A stretch of DNA of 64,000 bases from a virus. The notes under the pieces are model-generated. The model made no database searches. It was not told the DNA's origin and worked only from the letters and a program-made list of their open reading frames with translations. The translations under genes and the position numbers were made by a program. Location of the stretch: positions 1 through 64,000 of the IMG/VR virus record IMGVR_UViG_3300009001_000010. One strand, written 5' to 3'. Numbering within the stretch: position 1 is the first letter of the stretch; every line of letters begins with the position of its first letter. Positions 18,501 through 26,298 of this stretch are shown piece after piece.

Positions 18501-20993
18501 TTAATAATCTTGATCGTACTCTTCAGCACGAACATATTTTATTTGTTTTCCATCAGTTTGTACATACCCAGAATCTTTTAGATCTCTAAAAGTCTCTGCT
18601 TCTTGCAAAGCAGATTCTCTACTTTTGGGAGAAAGAGAAACAGTCTTAGGGTCAAGATCAAGAATAAGTTTATCTTTGAAACCAGATATTTTATTCTTTG
18701 TAAAGTGTAAAAGAAGTCTAGGTTTGATATTACCTTCTTCGTCTTTCCAAAAGATTTCTGCGTGCTCTTTGCGATCGTGCATGTCATTGTAAACATGCCA
18801 AATAACGTTTGGACGATACATTAGTGCACGTGCATCTGCAAGGTCATCATCTACAGGTAAACGAAGTTTGCTGTGATCCATAGGCATATTTTTACGATAC
18901 TCAGCAGTAGCAATCATGCAAGCATGATATTTAACAGTAAGGTTCTTTTGTTGATTCGAAATCATTGTCATCCGACTAGATTGTTCCATATTCATAAAAT
19001 CCATATAGTTATGAGTATTGTCACAAACCATTAAGATTTTTCGATTAGGGTATCTATTTCTGTAATAGCGAACATTTCTTTCCAAAGTAGAAAGATTAGC
19101 GCCATCTTCAGAGTCAATAATAACAAGTCTCTCTTGCTCAATCAAATCTCTAAATATTTCATTTGCTTGATTAAAAGCAGCTGTATATTCTTCAGGCAAT
19201 TGAGATAAATGAAATTTAGGTTGAACAACCATACCAATAGTAAGAGGGATACTATCTGGAAAGGCCATTTTATAAATGTTAGTTTTAATTCTAGGTTCAA
19301 TTTGCTCATAAGAATCGTCAGTAGAGTGAATAATAACTAAAGCGTTTTCATCACTCATAGCGATATCAGTACCTATCATAAGGCAAGTAGCAGTTTTACC
19401 TGAATTAGCACGACCACCGACATACATTAAGCTGCCAGTAGTCCAAGGCATACCACCATTCATATTGTCTGCAAACTCTCTAAAATAATTCATTTTAAAA
19501 GAAGTAGCAGCTTCATCATCTCCAGCTTGCTCTCTTAGCTCTTGAATGGATTCGAATCTATTAAGCTGATAATTAATACCGATGGAATCAGTTTTAAATT
19601 CTTTTTCTATAAGCTCAATGTTTTGTTCATGCATAGCAACATGAGATCTGATATTATCTGGATCTTCAGACACAGCTCTCATATATGCTTCTGCTGACAA
19701 TTTAATTCTATCTATTTTTTCTGAAAATTTATTATTGCGAATAGCATTAACATCTGCCGTAATAGATGTAGTAGAAACAGTAGTATATTGAGCAAGCTCT
19801 TTAATAAGAAGCTCACGTTTTACTCCAGTTTCTTCTGCTGCAATAATAGGAATCATCTTTTGACAGATAACATCTGGTGTTTCACTATCTGAAAAAGAAG
19901 TAAGTTGCCAATTAAAAGCAGGTACTTTTTCTAATGAAAGATAAGTAGAAGGGTCGTCGTGATTCTTAAGGTAATCATCAACGTCCTTAACATCTTCTTC
20001 AGGTGCAGAAACTACATAAACAGAAAAACCAGAAATAGACTTTAATATGTTTTCTAAAACTCTGTGAGTAGCAGCATAACCTGCTTGATCCCAATCAAAG
20101 TTAAGATATATTTTGCGAATACCAATTTGCTTTAAAAACAATAAATGATTTTCAGTAAAAGCAGTACCGCAAACTGCAACTGCATTCAAAATACCAAGTC
20201 GATAAAGTTGCATAAGGTCGCCTGGACCCTCGACAACATAAAGACCATATTTTTTAGCTTCTCTATAAGCTACATCAATACCCATAAGAGCTTGGTTCTT
20301 TTTATAAATAACAGACTCAGGAGTATTAATATACTTTGGTAAACCATCTTCTTGATAATTTAAATTTCTACAAATAAAACCAACAGTGCGTTTACAATGA
20401 TCTTTAATTGGAAAAGTTAATTTATCTTCGCCAAAATAAGAAACATATCTAGTTCTAATTAAATTTGTAGTAGCAATATAAGAAGAATCCCACCCTTTTT
20501 CAATAAGTTTATTAATCAAAAGGTCGGGATCAATACTACCTAGAGGGACATAACGTTGAATCCAATTTCTCTCGACAGCATAATCATTATCTTGAATAGA
20601 TAAAGAACCCAAAATATCAGAAATATCTTGAGCAATTTTAAATAAAGAGATTCTCTCTCTGTCTTCTTGTGTCAAAGAACCTGGAGAGTAATTAATATCC
20701 AAGTCATCACAAAGTTGAGGAATAGTAACTTTAAGCCACTCTGGACCATTTAAAGGTAAATTATCAAAATGATTTGCAGCAGTAAATATATCACCATGAA
20801 AACCACAAGAAAAACATTTTACTGTTTCATTCGCAGTTTTTGGATTAATATGCATACTAGGATCGGAATCATCATGAGCAAAACATTTAAATTTTTTAGT
20901 AGAAGAAAAATCTTCTTTTAACTTTAAAGATAAATAATCTGTAAGTTTGGATCGTAATAAAGAAACTACTTCATCAACATCTGTGATGTACAA
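18501..20993 (-). CDS. fused DNA primase-helicase
   Basis: An 830-residue replication protein with T7 gp4-like organisation. A CHC2 zinc finger uses Cys37, His40, Cys60 and Cys63. A TOPRIM core follows, with EGPGD near residue 253 and the DxD-type LNFDWDQAG near residue 300. A RecA/DnaB-type helicase carries Walker A GRANSGKT near residue 528 and a later acidic strand (ILMVCDNTHNY) near residue 654. It makes primers and unwinds DNA at the phage fork, working with the polymerase built from the three dnaE genes. The family is confident. Confidence 0.9.
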   Translation of the reverse strand: MYITDVDEVVSLLRSKLTDYLSLKLKEDFSSTKKFKCFAHDDSDPSMHINPKTANETVKCFSCGFHGDIFTAANHFDNLPLNGPEWLKVTIPQLCDDLDINYSPGSLTQEDRERISLFKIAQDISDILGSLSIQDNDYAVERNWIQRYVPLGSIDPDLLINKLIEKGWDSSYIATTNLIRTRYVSYFGEDKLTFPIKDHCKRTVGFICRNLNYQEDGLPKYINTPESVIYKKNQALMGIDVAYREAKKYGLYVVEGPGDLMQLYRLGILNAVAVCGTAFTENHLLFLKQIGIRKIYLNFDWDQAGYAATHRVLENILKSISGFSVYVVSAPEEDVKDVDDYLKNHDDPSTYLSLEKVPAFNWQLTSFSDSETPDVICQKMIPIIAAEETGVKRELLIKELAQYTTVSTTSITADVNAIRNNKFSEKIDRIKLSAEAYMRAVSEDPDNIRSHVAMHEQNIELIEKEFKTDSIGINYQLNRFESIQELREQAGDDEAATSFKMNYFREFADNMNGGMPWTTGSLMYVGGRANSGKTATCLMIGTDIAMSDENALVIIHSTDDSYEQIEPRIKTNIYKMAFPDSIPLTIGMVVQPKFHLSQLPEEYTAAFNQANEIFRDLIEQERLVIIDSEDGANLSTLERNVRYYRNRYPNRKILMVCDNTHNYMDFMNMEQSSRMTMISNQQKNLTVKYHACMIATAEYRKNMPMDHSKLRLPVDDDLADARALMYRPNVIWHVYNDMHDRKEHAEIFWKDEEGNIKPRLLLHFTKNKISGFKDKLILDLDPKTVSLSPKSRESALQEAETFRDLKDSGYVQTDGKQIKYVRAEEYDQDY

Positions 20994-21003
20994 TAGAAAT
21001 CTC

Positions 21004-22065
21004 CTAATTTAAAATATGTGGGCGACTCTCATTAAAACCACTAGATGTAATTTTTACAAATTTTACATTTTCAGGTTTTAAATCTGAGATTTGTTTTATA
21101 GACAAATAAGAAATTGTAGAAGCTAAAGCAGACTTAACTTCTTTATTAAAAGTATAAAAAGATTTTGTTGGGTGTATTTTTTTATTATTTTGTACACCTT
21201 CTGGAACACCATTAATTTTACCACGCTTATCTTTTTGAAATTCAGCAGAAGCTTGTCCTCTATAATATTTATAAGGTTTAGAAAAGAGTGGACGAATCCA
21301 ACCTTCTGACTCATATATAGTTGAAAGCATACTACCTATCATCACGCCATTAGCTCCAGCGGCTAGATATTTTGCAATATCACCAGTATTTTTAATTCCA
21401 CCATCGGCAATTAATTTAAAGTTATTATATTCTTGAAATTGAAAATAACGATAAATTTCATAAACTGCCGAAAGGTTAGGATAACCGCAACCAGTAACGA
21501 TTCTTGTACTGCAAGCACTACCAGGGCCAATTCCAATGCGAACATGATTACAACCAGCGGTATGAACAAATTCCGCTGCCCCAGGGGTTGCTACAGTACC
21601 TGACATTAAATTTTTACACCAAGAAAACCTAGAATAAGTTTCATATATTATTTCCATTTCTTGAGTAGCACCATGGGCTACATCTACAGATATATTTAAA
21701 TAAAAATCTTCTGGAAGTTGTTTAGTTTGTTTTAAATATTCAATTAATTCCCAATCGGAATCAAAAGCTCCAACGCTATACCAAAAATTTTCTTGAGAAT
21801 GAAATTTTAAAATAGCTTTAACTTTTTGATCTAAAGGTAAAAATCTACAAAATACTGGATTTTGATTTTCAGCAATCATAGCTTCAGACATATTTAAACC
21901 AGTAACCACATCCATGGGACTGGAAAAAATAAAAGATGAATCAATAATAGCTTCAGATCTAGATTTTAAAAGACCAATAGAAGGTTGTAACAATACATCG
22001 TTAGTAGAAAGTTTTACTTGCGATGCATCTTCAAGACTAAAAACAAGATCGTTGTATTTTATCAT
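21004..22065 (-). CDS. IMP dehydrogenase / GMP reductase family enzyme
   Basis: A 353-residue TIM-barrel protein without CBS domains. The active-site loop is GIGPGSACSTR (Cys185), followed by TGCGYPNLSAV, which is closer to GMP reductase. The phosphate-binding ADGGIKNTGDIAKYLAAGA and the C-terminal ITSSGFNESRPH are closer to IMPDH. It makes or recycles guanine nucleotides, fitting the neighbouring nucleotide genes (NrdAB, ThyX, MazG). Which of the two reactions it runs cannot be told by eye. The gene is unbroken here, although split-intein IMPDH genes are known from environmental phage-like DNA. Confidence 0.8.
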   Translation of the reverse strand: MIKYNDLVFSLEDASQVKLSTNDVLLQPSIGLLKSRSEAIIDSSFIFSSPMDVVTGLNMSEAMIAENQNPVFCRFLPLDQKVKAILKFHSQENFWYSVGAFDSDWELIEYLKQTKQLPEDFYLNISVDVAHGATQEMEIIYETYSRFSWCKNLMSGTVATPGAAEFVHTAGCNHVRIGIGPGSACSTRIVTGCGYPNLSAVYEIYRYFQFQEYNNFKLIADGGIKNTGDIAKYLAAGANGVMIGSMLSTIYESEGWIRPLFSKPYKYYRGQASAEFQKDKRGKINGVPEGVQNNKKIHPTKSFYTFNKEVKSALASTISYLSIKQISDLKPENVKFVKITSSGFNESRPHILN

Positions 22066-22294
22066 ATTTAATTTTAACTGACTCTTTCTTACCTAAAATC
22101 CATTTAGTGCCATCATCTTGCCTTAAGTACAAGGCTCCTGAAAAAACAAAATCGTTTTTTGGATTAACTTTAGTTTTAGCATGTGAGTATAATTCTCGAA
22201 CCCAGAACTTAGAAGCTTTTTCAAAAGTCCAAGGCCCAAGAATTGATTTATCAATACCATGCACATGTATATCTATATAATATTTGTGTTTCAT
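22037..22294 (-). CDS. hypothetical protein (85 aa)
   Basis: An 85-residue protein overlapping the next start by 29 bases. It begins MKHKYYIDIHVHGID and is rich in aromatic and basic residues. No domain recognised. Function unknown. Confidence 0.6.
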   Translation of the reverse strand: MKHKYYIDIHVHGIDKSILGPWTFEKASKFWVRELYSHAKTKVNPKNDFVFSGALYLRQDDGTKWILGKKESVKIKYDKIQRSCF

Positions 22295-22323
22295 TTTTAA
22301 TTAATCTTTTATTTATTTGTTTG

Positions 22324-23310
22324 TTAATCTTGATAACAAACGTTTTTATATTCGCAAAGACGACATTGCCAATCACCTTTTTCTACAGGCTTGACAAGTC
22401 TAGTCTTTCCTTCTTCAATTTGTTTTTTACGTTTTTCATATTGAGTAGTTTCAGTTTTATTTAACTGCCCAGCTTCATATAAAGAATCAATCATTTCCTC
22501 AGTATAAGATAAATAATAATCTCTATCTGGGATTTGATTATTTTCTAAAGCAGTCATAATAGAAGCATAATTAGTCATAATAGACTGAATAGTGATTCCG
22601 CTATTAACTTTTTTAGTTTGAATGGGGTAGTTACCTTGATACCAAATATAATCAAGACCATCTTCTTCATTATGTTCTACTGTAACAAGAAATTCTGCAA
22701 AACGACCTGTATCACGAGCACCATAAAGTAGTATGCCTGGGCCCCACTCTTTAGGGTTGGCGTACCAAGATTGATAAATACCAAGCTGCATTAAGTGAGA
22801 CTCTCTGGGAGTACCCATTTCCATCTTTTTATGCATGGCTTCAGTACCGATAATGTTATTAGCATTAAAACCATAAATAGATTTAACTTCTATAATTTGA
22901 TAATTAGAATCTTCAGGATTTAAAACTATTAAGTCAATTTTACCAGAAACGTTAAATTTAGGCACATAAATAGATATTTGTGTACCAACGTAAACTCCAG
23001 CTTGTTTTGCAAGCTCAATGCAGTACTCCTCGTAAAGTTCACCAGCACGCCAAATCCATTTAGTGTATTGACTTACTGGAAGTTTTTTTTCTTTAATTTC
23101 TAAAGCTAAGGGTTCAATATAATCATATTTCTCATTAAAATTATATGAATCTGTAGCATAGCGATAATAAGATTGGCGGCGACACTTACCAACAACTTTT
23201 CCATTTACCATAGCTGTAGCAGCAGAAGGCCATAAGGTAGGGGCTTTTTGTTCATCTAAAAAGCCTCTGGAAAGCTCGTTAGTAATTTGATTTACAAATG
23301 ACCATGTCAA
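22324..23310 (-). CDS. Cas4/RecB-like Fe-S exonuclease
   Basis: A 328-residue nuclease. Cys43 (VVGKCRRQ) plus Cys316, Cys319 and Cys325 (WQCRLCEYKNVC) form the four-cysteine Fe-S signature. The PD-(D/E)XK core is Asp126 (SGKIDLIV) with Glu141 and Lys143 (QIIEVKS), followed by a QLGIYQSWY helix. Such phage enzymes process DNA ends during recombination or replication. It is longer than typical Cas4. No cas genes or CRISPR array are near, so a role in spacer acquisition is not supported. Confidence 0.8.
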   Translation of the reverse strand: MTWSFVNQITNELSRGFLDEQKAPTLWPSAATAMVNGKVVGKCRRQSYYRYATDSYNFNEKYDYIEPLALEIKEKKLPVSQYTKWIWRAGELYEEYCIELAKQAGVYVGTQISIYVPKFNVSGKIDLIVLNPEDSNYQIIEVKSIYGFNANNIIGTEAMHKKMEMGTPRESHLMQLGIYQSWYANPKEWGPGILLYGARDTGRFAEFLVTVEHNEEDGLDYIWYQGNYPIQTKKVNSGITIQSIMTNYASIMTALENNQIPDRDYYLSYTEEMIDSLYEAGQLNKTETTQYEKRKKQIEEGKTRLVKPVEKGDWQCRLCEYKNVCYQD

Positions 23311-23643
23311 TTAACTGTCCTCCATATTGACATCTTGTTTGAAAACTTCTTCAGCGGCTTCTTGTGGGTCTTTAATGCCTTGTTTAATCTTTTCAAACTG
23401 TTGAGTAATTTCTTCTAAGCGTGAGTTTTGAAACTCTTCAAATTTTTCATCAAGTTTAATTTCGATACCTTTTTCCTCTAACTGAGAATACATATATTCT
23501 ACTAAAAGAGATACTTGAATCATTGAATTAAAATTGTAATCAATTCTTGCTTCAAGAGCATCTGCAATATTAATAAAAAATTGAAAAGGTACTGGTTTAT
23601 CTTTTAATTCATCTGGAAGATTAATTTCTTTTTGGTCGCTCAT
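23311..23643 (-). CDS. hypothetical acidic protein (110 aa)
   Basis: A 110-residue Glu-rich helical protein lying between the metallophosphoesterase and the Cas4-like nuclease, with 4-base and 0-base spacing. It could be a partner of either. No motif recognised. Confidence 0.65.
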   Translation of the reverse strand: MSDQKEINLPDELKDKPVPFQFFINIADALEARIDYNFNSMIQVSLLVEYMYSQLEEKGIEIKLDEKFEEFQNSRLEEITQQFEKIKQGIKDPQEAAEEVFKQDVNMEDS

Positions 23644-24719
23644 AAAGCTCCTTTTTTTGTAGGTAAATGTGAGCCTAAATAATAGGTTTGAGAATCATTA
23701 AAATTAGTATTTCCGTAAGCATCTTGATAAATTACAGCATAACCATTCATTGCGTTTTTAAATCTAAGATCAGGTTGGAATTGATAGGGAAGCTTATGAG
23801 CCATAGCCCCTTGCTCAATTAACATTTTTCCTGATACAATTCCTTTATAAACTTTATGAGTATGCCCAACAACAATAGAATCAAAATCGTCGTAATGCAT
23901 TCTTTCAGAAAAATGATCAAGTAATTTAACAACTGTAGCGCCAGGATATTTAGAGCCAAAACCACTAGGATGGCAAAAAATAGTTTTACCAACCCTAACA
24001 TACCATGGATCATGTCTTTGATAGAGGACGTTATCGAAATTAAGTTTTTCAATTAATTCTCCTCTGTCATTTAGTTTTTCACCATTGCTAATCTTAAACA
24101 ATAGATCAGTACCAAATACTGAGCTAGCATCTTGATTAAAGCCTGCTTGTTTAACAGCTCGAGTAGTTCTATAATCATGGTTGCCGCATACTAATATTAC
24201 TGTTTCAAAATGATCAGATAAGTAATGTACTAAATCAAATGCTACTTTATATTCTTTTAAAGCAGCAATATTTTTGCTTTTAGAAAATGTACTAAATATA
24301 TAAGCATCTAATATGTCGCCATTTAAAACAACAACATTAGCATCGGAATGCAAAGTTAAAGCAGCTTCCATATCTTCCCAAAGAAAAAATGGAACATGTA
24401 AATCACTAAAAGTAATGATTTTACGTTCTTTAGAAGTCGTAAGACCTAAATCTTTTTTAACAGATTTGGATCTATAGTCTTTAGTAGTTTTAATAATATA
24501 ATCCCAAGAATCATTATAAGAAACAACGCTTTTAACATCAGGATCTCTAGAGATTTTATCTCTAGCAATCTTTCTGCGAATAGCATGTTCCGTTCTTTCA
24601 AAAGGAAAGCCTGGAACATTGTTTAAATGAAATTGAGAATATTTTTCTGCTAATTCTGAATTAGAATATTTGTTAATATTTTCAATTAGGAAGTTCTCTT
24701 CTTCAGGAGTCCACTTCAT
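23640..24719 (-). CDS. calcineurin-like metallophosphoesterase with Myb-like N-terminus
   Basis: A 359-residue protein. The N-terminal 55 residues (MKWTPEEENFLIENINKY, then a second helix pair) look like a Myb/SANT-type DNA-binding helix bundle. The rest is a phosphoesterase with all metal motifs: SDLHVP (Asp106, His108), NGDILD (Asp135), GNHD (residues 179-182), FCHPSG and GHTH near residue 288. The fusion suggests a DNA-directed phosphodiesterase, possibly a nuclease of Mre11/SbcD type. It overlaps the end of the DnaE C-part by 17 bases. Confidence 0.75.
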   Translation of the reverse strand: MKWTPEEENFLIENINKYSNSELAEKYSQFHLNNVPGFPFERTEHAIRRKIARDKISRDPDVKSVVSYNDSWDYIIKTTKDYRSKSVKKDLGLTTSKERKIITFSDLHVPFFLWEDMEAALTLHSDANVVVLNGDILDAYIFSTFSKSKNIAALKEYKVAFDLVHYLSDHFETVILVCGNHDYRTTRAVKQAGFNQDASSVFGTDLLFKISNGEKLNDRGELIEKLNFDNVLYQRHDPWYVRVGKTIFCHPSGFGSKYPGATVVKLLDHFSERMHYDDFDSIVVGHTHKVYKGIVSGKMLIEQGAMAHKLPYQFQPDLRFKNAMNGYAVIYQDAYGNTNFNDSQTYYLGSHLPTKKGAL

Positions 24720-25962
24720 CTGTTTGTATTCTTTCTAAATGTTTTAAAATTAATTTTATATCTGGATCTGTTTGTTCTACTTTTACTTTAGCTTTTATAA
24801 TATCTGATTCTTTTAAACCAGTAGCTTTTATTTTTTCCCATATAGAAGGAAACAATACAATCTCAGCACTAGCTGTAGAGTCATCTATTTCCATAAAAGC
24901 CATCATTTGTCCACGTCTAGTTTTAATTTCTTTTAACGATAAAATTACTCCAGCTACTCTAGCATCTAAACCAGGAGTAAGTGAAGATAAATCTTCTTTA
25001 TTAATTTGAATTAAATCCAAAGGATGACCGCCAATATAGCAGCCAATATAATTGGCTTGATCCATTATTTGTTTTAAAGTCAAAGGAACAAATTCTGTAC
25101 GTTCAATTTCAGGAAAAGTAGGCTTTTCTTTTTTAGCTAAAGCAGGAAGCCTTTTTAATTTTTGATCTTCTAAATCTTGAAGCTCAGGTTCATAAATGTG
25201 AAGATTTGAAACATCTTCTTCTTTTTCTTTACCTTTAGAAATACGATTAGTTATTTTTTTAACTTCATTGCGTAAATAATTACGTCTTTCAATTAAAGGT
25301 TCTACGCGCTCATTATGCCTTTGACGTTCTACATAGTCAATTTCTCTTTGAGCATAATCTTCTAAATCTCTTACATATTGGTAAATACTAGAAGTATATT
25401 GAATCAAAGAATCTCGAGTATAACCCATTCGGTCAAAAGCACCTGCATGGACTAAAGCTTCAAAAACTTTTGTATTTACTTTTTGTAAATTAACTCTATC
25501 GAGAAAATCTCTTACGCTTTTAAAAGGTAGATTACCTCTAGCTTTAATAATAGCTTTAGCTGCAGTTTTACCAACATCTCGAATAGCATTTAATCCAAAG
25601 TATATTTCATGATCTACAATGGTGAATTCATAACCGCTTTGATTAACACTAGGCGGATAAACATTTACATTAAAACGTTTGGCTTCATTAATATATTCAG
25701 GAGCTTTAACTGCCCAAGATTTAGGTTGTAAAGTTTTACTTCGAGTACTCATTAAGGCAGCAAAAAATTCTACAGGATAATGAGCCTTCATATATGCAGT
25801 AATATAAGTCAACATAGAATAACTTACACTGTGTGCTTTATTAAAACAATTTGAAGCAACAAGACCATTAGCTAAAGTAAAATTATGAGTATTGGTGCTA
25901 GATGCAACACCAATATCATATACTTGTTGCTCTCCAAGATATTCTTTTTTAATAATTTTCAA
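24703..25962 (-). CDS. dnaE: DnaE C-terminal part fused to split-intein C half
   Basis: Residues 1-38 are a split-intein C half (EYLGEQQVYDIGV, then HNFTLANGLVASN), nearly the same layout as cyanobacterial DnaE IntC. Cys39 begins the extein CFNKAHSVSY, which continues the polymerase after the FADY of the gene at 34321-35937. The extein holds the rest of the fingers, a helix-hairpin-helix (SVRDFLDRVNLQKVN) and an OB domain (ARVAGVILSLKEIKTRRGQ). There is no ATG before the extein. The start is a TTG at 25962 with GGAAG 8 bases upstream. Confidence 0.9.
   Translation of the reverse strand: MKIIKKEYLGEQQVYDIGVASSTNTHNFTLANGLVASNCFNKAHSVSYSMLTYITAYMKAHYPVEFFAALMSTRSKTLQPKSWAVKAPEYINEAKRFNVNVYPPSVNQSGYEFTIVDHEIYFGLNAIRDVGKTAAKAIIKARGNLPFKSVRDFLDRVNLQKVNTKVFEALVHAGAFDRMGYTRDSLIQYTSSIYQYVRDLEDYAQREIDYVERQRHNERVEPLIERRNYLRNEVKKITNRISKGKEKEEDVSNLHIYEPELQDLEDQKLKRLPALAKKEKPTFPEIERTEFVPLTLKQIMDQANYIGCYIGGHPLDLIQINKEDLSSLTPGLDARVAGVILSLKEIKTRRGQMMAFMEIDDSTASAEIVLFPSIWEKIKATGLKESDIIKAKVKVEQTDPDIKLILKHLERIQTDEVDS
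25849..25962 (-). other. split intein C half (IntC) of DnaE
   Basis: 38 residues ending in the HN...ASN block with the splice-site Asn38 directly before Cys(+1)-Phe-Asn, the standard class 1 C-splice junction. The N half is at 34321-34638. Two residues longer than the Nostoc DnaE IntC as I remember it. Confidence 0.9.
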
Positions 25963-25964
25963 AA

Positions 25965-26198
25965 TTAATCTTCCACTTTAATATTTAAATCAGACATTTT
26001 TAAAGGTCGACCAGAGTCGCCATGAAAAGAATAAAAAGTAATTCCTTTAACATGGTTTTTTAATTTATCAAAACTATCAATTACAATATTTTTTGTTTCA
26101 TAACCATCAGGAATATATTTAGTAGCATAAGTATTTATGCCACAAAGAGATCTTTGCCGATAGTATTTTGGATTTTTATAAGAAGCAATAATACGCAT
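25965..26198 (-). CDS. hypothetical protein (77 aa)
   Basis: A 77-residue basic protein with an AAAGGA ribosome site. It is the first gene after the terminator that closes the fibre cassette, and ends 2 bases before the TTG start of the DnaE C-part. No recognised domain. Function unknown. Confidence 0.6.
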   Translation of the reverse strand: MRIIASYKNPKYYRQRSLCGINTYATKYIPDGYETKNIVIDSFDKLKNHVKGITFYSFHGDSGRPLKMSDLNIKVED

Positions 26199-26225
26199 AA
26201 TATTCCTTTATTAAAAATAAAAAAA

Positions 26226-26251
26226 GGGCAGCTTGAATAAACAAGCCACCC
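26226..26251 (-). terminator. rho-independent terminator after tail-fibre cassette
   Basis: On the minus strand, arms GGGTGGCTTG and CAAGCTGCCC form a 10-bp stem (two wobble pairs) with a 6-base loop, followed by TTTTTTTATT. It lies 48 bases after the fibre gene stop and separates the fibre transcript from the DnaE C-part. The plus side also has an A/T flank, so weak bidirectional action is possible. Confidence 0.8.
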
Positions 26252-26298
26252 TTTAAAAACAAGAAATTACTTTATTTGTTAAAGTGTATTAGTTTTGA

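Noticed and set aside
21004-22065. Split or intein-bearing IMPDH
   Set aside because: The gene reads through without intein blocks or a break, although split IMPDH inteins are known in phage-like DNA.
22324-23310. Type I CRISPR adaptation gene (cas4)
   Set aside because: No cas1, cas2 or repeats are near. Phage Cas4-like nucleases are usually recombination enzymes.
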